Source: Mycobacterium shinjukuense (GTDB lineage Bacteria > Actinomycetota > Actinomycetes > Mycobacteriales > Mycobacteriaceae). From it: a stretch of 64,000 nt of DNA. The notes below the pieces were generated by a model. That model had not been told where the DNA came from. It searched no databases and worked only from the letters and a program-made list of their open reading frames with translations. How positions within the stretch are numbered: the first letter of the stretch is position 1; every line of letters starts with the position of its first letter. This document shows, piece after piece, positions 39,866 through 46,973 of this stretch. The DNA lies in contig NZ_AP022575.1 of the NCBI RefSeq assembly GCF_010730055.1, positions 1,426,001-1,490,000 of the forward strand. The letters are read 5' to 3'. Both the position numbers and the translations under genes were made by a program.

Positions 39866-41122
39866 GTGAGCAAGTTGAAGTCGCCAGGCAAGCCGTTCGA
39901 GATTTCGAAGTGGGCGGTGATGGAGGCCTGGGAGAAGGTCAAGGCGAATAAGGGCGCACCGGGCGTGGACGAAGTAACGATCGAGGCGTTCGAGGCCGAC
40001 CTGCAGAACAATCTGTACAAGGTCTGGAATCGGATGTCCTCGGGGAGTTACTTTCCGCCTCCGGTGCGTGCGGTGGAGATACCCAAGCCGCATGGCGGAG
40101 GGACCAGGATGCTGGGCGTGCCCACCATCGCTGACCGGGTGGCGCAAACGGTGGTGGCCGAGGAGTTGAAACCGAAGGTCGAGTCGATCTTCCATGACGA
40201 CTCCTATGGCTACCGGCCGGGCCGTTCGGCAGTGGATGCGGTGGGCGCGTGCCGGCAGCGCTGCTGGAAAACCGACTGGGTGATCGATTTGGACATCGAG
40301 AAATTTTTCGACAGCGTGTCGTGGGATCTAATGCTCAAGGCGGTGCAGGCCAACACCGACTTGCCGTGGGTGATGCTGTATGTGCGCCGGTGGCTGCAGG
40401 CCCCGGTGGTGTTGCCCGACGGCACCTTGCAGCAGCGTGACCGAGGTACCCCACAAGGGTCGCCGGTCTCGCCCGTGCTGGCAAACCTGTTCTTGCACTA
40501 CGCGTTCGATATGTGGATGGTCCGGGTTTCCGACCGTCCGGTTCGAGCGCTATGTCGATGACGCGGTCGTGCACTGCGTCAGCGAGCGCCAACCCGCCGG
40601 GTGCTGGCCGCGCTGCAGGACAGAATGGTTGAGGTCGGGTTGCGGCTGCATCCCGACAAGACTCGGATCGTGTACTGCAGGGACGGCAAGCGGCGCGGTG
40701 ACTATGAGCACACGTCGTTCACGTTTCTTGGTTTCACGTTCCGCCCGCGCGGGGTGCGCAACAAAAACGGGAGCATGTTCGTCTCGTTTATGCCCGCGAT
40801 CAGCAGGGACGCCTTGAAAAAGATTGGACGCGAGGTGCGGTCTTGGCGACTGCACCACCGCACCGGTCACACCTTCGCCGGTCTGGCCAGCACGATCAAC
40901 CCGATTGTGCGCGGCTGGATGAACTACTACGGCGCCTTCTATCGGTCGGCGCTGTATCCCTCCTGACACGCATCAACGCCTACCTGATGCGCTGGGTCCG
41001 CAAAAATATCGCCGGTTCCGGAGCCGCGGGAGTTCCAGCACGCGTGGTCGCGGGTCACCAAGCAATACCCGCGGTTCTTCGCGCACTGGGCATGGACAAC
41101 TGGCGTCCCCACCGTCTGGTGA
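39866..41122 (+). pseudogene. ltrA: Group II intron reverse transcriptase/maturase, frameshifted
   Basis: GTG at 39866 follows GGGAGGAG. RT blocks are clear: KANKGAPGVDEVTIEAFEAD, GGGTRMLGVPTIADRVAQ, DDSYGYRPGRSAVDAVG, VIDLDIEKFFDSV, and RGTPQGSPVSPVLANLFLHY. The frame then shifts near 40530 just before the catalytic FERYVDDAVVHC, again near 40590 before VLAALQDRMVEVGL, and near 40960 after NYYGAFYRSAL. At least one more shift occurs before EFQHAWSRVTKQYPRFF and the stop at 41120-41122. The maturase (X) domain is recognisable; no endonuclease domain is seen. The protein cannot be made intact. Confidence 0.9.
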
Positions 41123-42527
41123 TCAAGGTGATAAGAGCCGTATGAATCGAGAGGTTCACGTACGGTTCTGTGGGAGCCGGGGGGTGCGACTCCCCCCGGC
41201 TACCCGACACGTAGCTGTTGGTGCGGGGTTGTCCATGGTCGAGGTGGGCGGGCGGAAGCCATTCGGTGGTGCCGTCGCGGTGTTTGCGGGTGGCCCAGCC
41301 GCCGCTGGTGGCCAGTTGGTGATGCGGGCCGCAGGCCTGGGTCAGGTTGTTGATGTCGGTCTTCTGGCACTGGGCGAAATCGGTCACATGGTGCACCTCG
41401 GTGAGATAGCCCGGCACATCACAATTCGGAAAGGAACACCCGCGGTCCTTGCCGTACAACACGATTCGCTGGGCAGGGGAGGCCAGCCGCTTGGTGTGAT
41501 AGAGCGCCAGCTCGCGGCCGTGGTCAAAGATGCGCAGGTAGTGGTGGGCGTGGGCGGCCAGCCGGATCACCTCGCTCATCGGCAGCAGACTGCCCCCACC
41601 GGTGAGCGCGTGCCCGGCAGCCGATTGCAACTCGGCCAGGCTGGTGGACACGATGATCGCCGCGGGCAGCCCGTTGTGTTGGCCCAGCTCCCCCGAGCAC
41701 AGCAGCGCCCGCAGCCCGGCCTGCAACCCGTCGTGATTGCGCTGGGCGGCGCTGCGGGTGTCGGCCTCGATCGCGGCCTGCGACGGGGTGCCGCTGAGGC
41801 AGGGGGTGGGGTCGGCGGGGTTGGCCATGCCGGGGGCGGCCAGCTTGGCCAGCACCGCATCGAGGGTGGCGCGGGCTTCGGGGGTCAGGTAGCCGGTGAT
41901 CGCCGACATGCCGTCGGCGCCCTGCTTGCCGAGGATCACCCCGCGGCGGCGGGCCCGGTCGGTGTCGGTGAAATTGCCGTCGGGGTTGAGGCAGTCGGCG
42001 AGTTTGGCGGCCAGCTTGTGCAGCTGATCGGGCCGAAACCGGCCACCCAACTGAGCCAGTTCGGCTTCGGCCTTCTCCCGGGTGGGCAGATCCACCCCGC
42101 TGGGCAGCTGATGCAGAAAGGAACGGATGATCCGCACATGGTCGGGTCCGAGACGCCCGGCGCGTTGGGCTTCGGCGGTGGCGGGCAGCAGCGGCGGCAG
42201 GGGTTGGCCGGTCAGCGCCCGCCGCGGCCCCAGCTCGGCAGCCTCACCGATGCGCCGGGCTGCCTCGCCGCGGGTGATGCGCAACCGCTCGGCCAACGCG
42301 AACGCCAGCTTGCCGCCCAGTTCGCTGGCGTCGGCCTGGTCGGCGAGCCTGTTGATGAACGGGTGCTCGATCGCGGGCAGGCGGCGGCGCAGCGTTTCGC
42401 AGCGTTCCAGCATGGCCAGGCACTCGCCGGTGGTCAACACCTCGATCGACAACTCCAGCGCCCGACCCAGGGCGGCGTCGAGGGCGTCGAACACCTCGAC
42501 AACCTCCTCCCGGCTACTCGAATGCAT
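41055..42527 (-). CDS. 13E12 repeat family DUF222-HNH endonuclease, 3' end altered by intron
   Basis: The host gene starts at ATG 42527 (MHSSSREEVVEVFDALDAAL). The DUF222 domain fills roughly residues 20-300. The HNH nuclease motif is GCSFPNCDVPGYLTEVHHVT with NLTQACGPHHQLATSGGW (about 350-410), apparently intact. The true protein would be 455 residues, complement(39231..39279, 41209..42527). Instead, after PRTNSY it reads into antisense intron domains VI/V (SGSRGESHPPAPTEPY) and stops at 41055, giving 490 residues. In H37Rv 13E12 repeats serve as attachment sites for the phiRv1 prophage; none is between Rv1873 and Rv1874 there. Confidence 0.88.
   Translation of the reverse strand: MHSSSREEVVEVFDALDAALGRALELSIEVLTTGECLAMLERCETLRRRLPAIEHPFINRLADQADASELGGKLAFALAERLRITRGEAARRIGEAAELGPRRALTGQPLPPLLPATAEAQRAGRLGPDHVRIIRSFLHQLPSGVDLPTREKAEAELAQLGGRFRPDQLHKLAAKLADCLNPDGNFTDTDRARRRGVILGKQGADGMSAITGYLTPEARATLDAVLAKLAAPGMANPADPTPCLSGTPSQAAIEADTRSAAQRNHDGLQAGLRALLCSGELGQHNGLPAAIIVSTSLAELQSAAGHALTGGGSLLPMSEVIRLAAHAHHYLRIFDHGRELALYHTKRLASPAQRIVLYGKDRGCSFPNCDVPGYLTEVHHVTDFAQCQKTDINNLTQACGPHHQLATSGGWATRKHRDGTTEWLPPAHLDHGQPRTNSYVSGSRGESHPPAPTEPYVNLSIHTALITLITRRWGRQLSMPSARRTAGIAW
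41135..41208 (+). ncRNA. Group II intron domains V and VI
   Basis: Domain V (41135-41169) starts GAGCCGTATG and pairs with CGTACGGTTC around the GAGAGGTTCA section, the conserved 34-35-nt catalytic hairpin. Domain VI (41170-41208) is the hairpin GGGAGCCGGGGGG/CCCCCCGGCTACCC with an unpaired A near its 3' side, the expected branch point. The ribozyme core seems intact even though the maturase is not. Confidence 0.85.
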
Positions 42528-42692
42528 GTTCGAATACTATCACGCTTCGCCGACGCGCACCAGGGTTATCCACAGGCAAACACGCCGTTGCACAAGTGAA
42601 TTCAGTGACCCATGATGTCTGAAGTGCCGGGCCGGGCGGCGGGATCCACGGCGGCGCCGGGACGCTCAGCAACTGGCCATGGCAGGGCCGCG

Positions 42693-43127
42693 TTAGCGGG
42701 TCAACCGCGCAATGGTCAACGAGTCCTCCTCGCCGTCGTAGTACTTGGCCAGCACCGCGACGAAGTCCGCGTTGTCGTCGGTGGCGCGGGCGAACAGCGT
42801 CATCGACGAGCGCAGCTTGAGGTTGTCGGGAAAGCCGAAGATCTCCTCGACCGAGCGGCCGTGCACCCGGTTGACCAACCGAACGCACTCGCGCAGTCGC
42901 TGCCCGAGCAGGTCATGCGCGAGATACGCGCGGGCTTCCTCGAGCGAGGAGATGCCGTAGTGCACCGCCATCGGACTGCGGCCCAGCCCGCGGAGTTGCG
43001 GGAACACAAACCACATCCAGTGACCGCGTTTTCGTCCCGCGCGCAGCTCGTCGACAACATTGCGGTAGATCGGCGCCTGGGCGTCGACGAAACGCTTCAG
43101 GTCGAACGGATCACGCGCCGATTGCAT
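42693..43127 (-). CDS. DUF1810 family protein (Rv1873-like)
   Basis: A 144-residue all-helical DUF1810 protein. DPFDLKRFVDAQAPIYRNVV and GRKRGHWMWFVFPQLRGLG form the conserved hydrophobic pocket, followed by AVHYGISSLEEARAYLAHDL and FGFPDNLKLRSSMTLFA. The structure of Rv1873 is known but no activity is assigned. ATG at 43127 is preferred over one six codons upstream. It is divergent from lldD2, with only 33 bp between starts. Confidence 0.9.
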   Translation of the reverse strand: MQSARDPFDLKRFVDAQAPIYRNVVDELRAGRKRGHWMWFVFPQLRGLGRSPMAVHYGISSLEEARAYLAHDLLGQRLRECVRLVNRVHGRSVEEIFGFPDNLKLRSSMTLFARATDDNADFVAVLAKYYDGEEDSLTIARLTR

Positions 43128-43160
43128 ATCACCACGGTCGCACACTGGTTAGATGGTTTG

Positions 43161-44405
43161 ATGGCGATCAAGCGGCGAGTGCCCAGAGCCCGCGATCTGG
43201 CGCCACTGATCCGGTTCAAACGGCCCGAGCTCGACCGCACCAAGCGGCGCCTGGACGCCGCGCTGACCATTGAGGATCTGCGACGCATCGCCAAACGGCG
43301 CACCCCAAAGGCGGCGTTCGACTACACCGACGGCGCCGCCGACGACGAGTTGTCCCTCCAGCGTGCGCGACAAGCTTTCCGCGACATCGAGTTTCACCCG
43401 ACCATCCTGCGTGACGTCACCAACGTGACTGCCGGCTGGAACGTTCTTGGCCAACCGGTGGCATTGCCGTTCGGGATCGCGCCGACCGGATTCACCCGCC
43501 TGCTGCACACCGAGGGCGAGATCGCCGGCGCAAGGGCGGCCGCCGCAGCCGGGATCCCGTTCTCGCTGTCCACCGTGGCTACCTGCTCGATCGAAGATGT
43601 CGTCACCGCTGTTCCGCAGGGCCGCAAGTGGTTTCAGCTGTATATGTGGCGCGATCGGGACCGCTCGATGGCGTTGGTGCGACGCGCGGCCGACGCGGGA
43701 TTCGACACCATGCTGGTTACCGTTGACGTTCCGATCGCCGGCGCACGGTTGCGCGACGTCCGCAACGGGATGTCGATCCCGCCGGCGCTCACGCTGCGAA
43801 CCGTGCTCGACGCGCTGCCGCGCCCGCACTGGTGGTTCGACCTGTTGACCACCGAGCCCCTGGCGTTTGCGTCGCTGGATCGCTGGCCGGGCAGTGTCGC
43901 TGAGTATGTGAACACCATGTTCGACCCCAGCGTCACCTTCGACGATCTGGCCTGGATCAAGTCGCAATGGCCGGGCAAGCTCGTCGTCAAGGGGATCCAG
44001 ACGCTGGACGACGCGCGCGCCGTGGTGGACCGCGGCGTCGACGGGATTGTGTTGTCCAATCACGGTGGCCGCCAACTTGATCGGGCCCCGGTGCCGTTCC
44101 ACCTGTTGCCTTCGGTGGCACGCGAGCTCGGCAAAGACACCGAGATCCTGCTGGACACCGGCATCATGTCGGGCGCCGATATCGTGGCGGCCATCGCCTT
44201 GGGCGCGCGGTGCACACTGGTCGGTCGGGCCTACCTCTACGGGCTGATGGCCGGCGGTGAGCCGGGCGTCAAGCGCGCGATCGACATCCTCGAAGGTGGC
44301 ATCACCCGCACGATGGCGCTCCTGGGCGTCACCTGCCTCGAAGAGCTCGCGGCCAAGCATGTGACGCAATTACGGCGGCTGGTACCCATCGGGCCGCCCG
44401 CCTGA
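43161..44405 (+). CDS. lldD2: L-lactate dehydrogenase (FMN) LldD2
   Basis: A 414-residue FMN-dependent alpha-hydroxy-acid oxidase that converts L-lactate to pyruvate, feeding the quinone pool. RRTPKAAFDYTDGAADDELS opens the barrel, PFGIAPTGFTRLLHTEGEIA is the FMN loop, KWFQLYMWRDRDRS follows, and the catalytic stretch is GIVLSNHGGRQLDRAPVPFH with the active His and Arg. ATG at 43161 (MAIKRRVPRARDL) gives the length of Rv1872c. Much longer upstream open frame is incidental, lying over the opposite-strand DUF1810 gene. Confidence 0.96.
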   Translation: MAIKRRVPRARDLAPLIRFKRPELDRTKRRLDAALTIEDLRRIAKRRTPKAAFDYTDGAADDELSLQRARQAFRDIEFHPTILRDVTNVTAGWNVLGQPVALPFGIAPTGFTRLLHTEGEIAGARAAAAAGIPFSLSTVATCSIEDVVTAVPQGRKWFQLYMWRDRDRSMALVRRAADAGFDTMLVTVDVPIAGARLRDVRNGMSIPPALTLRTVLDALPRPHWWFDLLTTEPLAFASLDRWPGSVAEYVNTMFDPSVTFDDLAWIKSQWPGKLVVKGIQTLDDARAVVDRGVDGIVLSNHGGRQLDRAPVPFHLLPSVARELGKDTEILLDTGIMSGADIVAAIALGARCTLVGRAYLYGLMAGGEPGVKRAIDILEGGITRTMALLGVTCLEELAAKHVTQLRRLVPIGPPA

Positions 44406-44525
44406 CACGACACAGCAAGTGGCTCGCCAGCCCTCGAGCGCGCTTTTGCGCGCTGTCGGTATTCCCGTACCGCGCCCGGCATAGCGCACTTTCGGGACGG
44501 CACGCGATCCTGCAGAATCGCTGTC

Positions 44526-44915
44526 ATGCCCGATCTTCGAGGTGTCAAACGGCAGGTGGTGCGTCGCGTTCAACGGCTGGTGGTCAACCCGATCGGCCGG
44601 AGATTGCCGGGGACCATGCTCGAAACCACGGGCCGCACATCGGGACAACCGCGGCGCACACCGGTGGGCGGAAAGGTGGTGGACAACCGGTTCTGGATGG
44701 TCTCCGAACACGGCTACCACTCCGATTACGTCCGCAACATCCAGGCCAATCCGGCGGTCCGGGTGCGCATCGGCGGTCGGTGGCGCAGCGGAACCGCGCA
44801 TCTGCTGCCCGACGACGACCCACGACAGCGGCTACGCAGCCTGCCCCGGCTCAACAGCGCGGGAGTGTTGACCATGGGCACTGACTTGCTCACCATTCGG
44901 GTGGATCTGGACTGA
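44526..44915 (+). CDS. Deazaflavin-dependent nitroreductase-like protein (Rv1871c-like)
   Basis: A 129-residue FDOR-A/DUF385 split-barrel protein. VNPIGRRLPGTMLETTGRTS and GQPRRTPVGGKVVDN form the typical F420-phosphate-binding entry (TxGRxSGxxRxxPL), and HGYHSDYVRNIQANPAVRVR is the hallmark central strand (NPxVxV). It belongs to the family of the F420H2-dependent nitroreductase Ddn. The substrate is unknown, often quinones or fatty acids. Gene order and length match Rv1871c. Confidence 0.9.
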   Translation: MPDLRGVKRQVVRRVQRLVVNPIGRRLPGTMLETTGRTSGQPRRTPVGGKVVDNRFWMVSEHGYHSDYVRNIQANPAVRVRIGGRWRSGTAHLLPDDDPRQRLRSLPRLNSAGVLTMGTDLLTIRVDLD

Positions 44916-44949
44916 AACACCGTGGCCTGCGACGCCGGGTGATTCGGCG

Positions 44950-45675
44950 GTGACGATCCGGATCGGCACGTCGGGGTGGTCGTATGACCATTGGACCGGC
45001 GTGCTGTACCCACCCAATATGCCGGCCGCGCGCCGGTTGCAGCGCTACGCCGAGGTTTTCGACACGGTCGAGCTCAACGCCAGCTTCTACCGCTGGCCCA
45101 AAGACGCGACGTTCGCCGGGTGGCGCGATCAGCTCCCGGACGGGTTCACCATGTCGGTCAAGGCCCACCGCGGACTGACCCATTACCGCCGGTTGGCCGC
45201 GCCGCAACCCTGGATCGCGCGATTCGAACGTTGCTGGCAGGTGTTGGGCGATCACCACGGGGTGTTGCTGGTTCAACTGCATCCCGAGCAGCCTCGCGAT
45301 GATGCTCGCCTGGATTCCTTCCTGCGCAGCGTGCCGGCGTCCATCCGGGTGGCCGTCGAGCTGCGCCACCCGTCCTGGGACGATCCCGCAGTGTACCACC
45401 TGCTGGCAGGTCGCCGCGCCGCGTACGTGGTGATGAGCGGCGCCGGGCTGGCATGTATTCCGCGGGCCACCACCGACGTGGTGTATGTCCGGATGCATGG
45501 CCCCGATCCCGGCGCGATGTACACCGGCTCCTACACCTGCGCCGAGTTGCGACGGTGGGTCGAGCGCATCGTCGAGTGGGACGACGCGGGTCGGGACGTG
45601 TGGGTGTATTTCAACAACGACCTGGGTGGCCACGCTGTCTGCAACGCGTTGTCGTTACGGAAACTGTTGCGTTAG
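44950..45675 (+). CDS. DUF72 family TIM-barrel protein (Rv1870c-like)
   Basis: A 241-residue DUF72 protein. IRIGTSGWSYDHWTGVLYPP is the family start, followed by AEVFDTVELNASFYRWPKDA, FTMSVKAHRGLTHYRRL, VAVELRHPSWDD and the C-terminal VWVYFNNDLGGHAVCNAL. The fold resembles AP-endonuclease-like TIM barrels, but no function is established. GTG start at 44950, 34 bp after the previous gene. It is somewhat longer than the H37Rv Rv1870c annotation. Confidence 0.9.
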   Translation: MTIRIGTSGWSYDHWTGVLYPPNMPAARRLQRYAEVFDTVELNASFYRWPKDATFAGWRDQLPDGFTMSVKAHRGLTHYRRLAAPQPWIARFERCWQVLGDHHGVLLVQLHPEQPRDDARLDSFLRSVPASIRVAVELRHPSWDDPAVYHLLAGRRAAYVVMSGAGLACIPRATTDVVYVRMHGPDPGAMYTGSYTCAELRRWVERIVEWDDAGRDVWVYFNNDLGGHAVCNALSLRKLLR

Positions 45676-45740
45676 ACCGCGTTCGGCCGCCGTGAGTAGG
45701 CTGGGACGTCCCGGCTTCAAGGCAGAATGGAGGAGCGATC

Positions 45741-46973
45741 ATGGCCAGGTCGACAACATTCGTCATCGTCGGCGGCGGGCTGGCCGCGGCCAAGGCGGTA
45801 CAAGCACTGCGAGACAACGACTTCGACGGTCAGATCATCTTGTTCGGTGACGAGCGGCACCTTCCCTACGATCGTCCTCCGCTGTCCAAGGAGTACCTGG
45901 CCGGCAAGAAGTCGCTGGCCGATTTCACCGTGCAGGACTCGGCGTGGTACCGCGACCGTAACGTCGACCTGCGACTTGGCACCCGGGTCAGCTCGCTGGA
46001 TCCGTCGGCACACGCCATCGGCCTGACCGACGGCACCGCGGTGAACTACGACAAGCTGTTGCTGGCGACCGGATCGGCGGCGCGGCGCCCACCGATACCT
46101 GGAGCCGACGCCAATGGCGTGCACTATCTGCGCAGCTATGATGACGCGGTCGCACTGAATTCGGTTCTGGTCGAAGGATCTTCACTCGCGGTCGTGGGTG
46201 CCGGCTGGATCGGCCTGGAAGTGGCCGCCGCCGCACGCCAGCGCGGTGTCGACGTCACCGTCGTGGAAACCGCCCAACAACCGCTGCAGGCCGCGCTCGG
46301 CGAAACCGTCGGCGAGGTGTTCGCCAACCTGCACCGCGACCATGGGGTGGACCTGCGGCTGCGGGCATCGGTCGAGCAGATCACCACCGACGGCGGCCGG
46401 GCCACCGGCCTCACGCTGGCCGACGGATCGGCCGTGACCGCCGATGCCGTGCTGGTGGCCGTCGGCGCAAAACCCAACATCGAACTGGCCGCACAAGCCG
46501 GGCTGGCCGTGGGCGACGGCGGCGTACTGGTCGATGAGGCGCTGCGCACCAGCGACGCCGACATCTTCGCGGTCGGCGACATCGCCGCCGCCGCACATCC
46601 ACTGCTCGGCACCCGGATTCGCACCGAGCACTGGGCCAATGCGCTCAAACAACCCAAGGTGGCGGCGGCGGGGATGCTGGGCACCCCGGGCGTATACGCG
46701 GAGCTGCCCTACTTCTACACCGATCAGTACGACCTGGGGATGGAGTATGTCGGGCACGCGCCCGGCGTCGAGCGGGTGGTGTTTCGCGGGGACGTGGCCG
46801 GCCGCGAATTCCTCGCCTTCTGGCTGGACGGCGACAACCGCGTGCTGGCCGGGATGAACGTCAACATCTGGGACGTCGTCGACGATGTCAAAGGCTTGAT
46901 TCGGTCGCAGGCACCGGTCGACACCGACCGGCTGGCGGACCCGCAGGAACCGTTGGCGGATCTGCTGGGTTGA
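45741..46973 (+). CDS. NAD(P)H:ferredoxin reductase (rubredoxin/P450-type)
   Basis: A 410-residue flavoprotein of the putidaredoxin-reductase type. FAD motif FVIVGGGLAAAKAVQALRDN at the N-terminus, DRPPLSKEYLAGK, NAD motif LAVVGAGWIGLEVAAAARQR (about residue 150) and the second FAD motif IFAVGDIAAAAHPLLGTRIR with EHWANALKQ. Such enzymes pass electrons to [2Fe-2S] or [3Fe-4S] ferredoxins that serve P450s, making it a candidate partner for CYP140. ATG at 45741 follows GGAGGAGCG. Orthologue of Rv1869c. Confidence 0.93.
   Translation: MARSTTFVIVGGGLAAAKAVQALRDNDFDGQIILFGDERHLPYDRPPLSKEYLAGKKSLADFTVQDSAWYRDRNVDLRLGTRVSSLDPSAHAIGLTDGTAVNYDKLLLATGSAARRPPIPGADANGVHYLRSYDDAVALNSVLVEGSSLAVVGAGWIGLEVAAAARQRGVDVTVVETAQQPLQAALGETVGEVFANLHRDHGVDLRLRASVEQITTDGGRATGLTLADGSAVTADAVLVAVGAKPNIELAAQAGLAVGDGGVLVDEALRTSDADIFAVGDIAAAAHPLLGTRIRTEHWANALKQPKVAAAGMLGTPGVYAELPYFYTDQYDLGMEYVGHAPGVERVVFRGDVAGREFLAFWLDGDNRVLAGMNVNIWDVVDDVKGLIRSQAPVDTDRLADPQEPLADLLG

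Larger units (their letters stand above)
39280..41208 (+). mobile_element. Complete group II intron, antisense in an HNH gene
   Basis: The 1,929-bp element starts GTGTGTCCTGATCGTGGG, a GUGYG-type group II 5' end. It carries a roughly 580-nt structured 5' region, a reverse-transcriptase gene and, at the 3' end, domain V and VI sequences ending CTACCCGAC. The boundaries are exact because deleting 39280-41208 restores the 13E12 protein frame. It lies on the plus strand while the host gene is on the minus strand, so it cannot be spliced from the host mRNA. The intron-encoded protein is broken; retrohoming would need a protein in trans. Confidence 0.92.

Noticed and set aside
42566..42574. TTATCCACA, a perfect E. 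coli-type DnaA box
   Set aside because: It is a single box in the upstream part of a 13E12 repeat, with no cluster, AT-rich region or dnaA/dnaN context, so no origin is claimed.
42612..43160. N-terminal extension of lldD2 by about 183 codons
   Set aside because: It lies over the opposite-strand DUF1810 gene and has no lactate-dehydrogenase homology; the ATG at 43161 gives the normal 414 residues.
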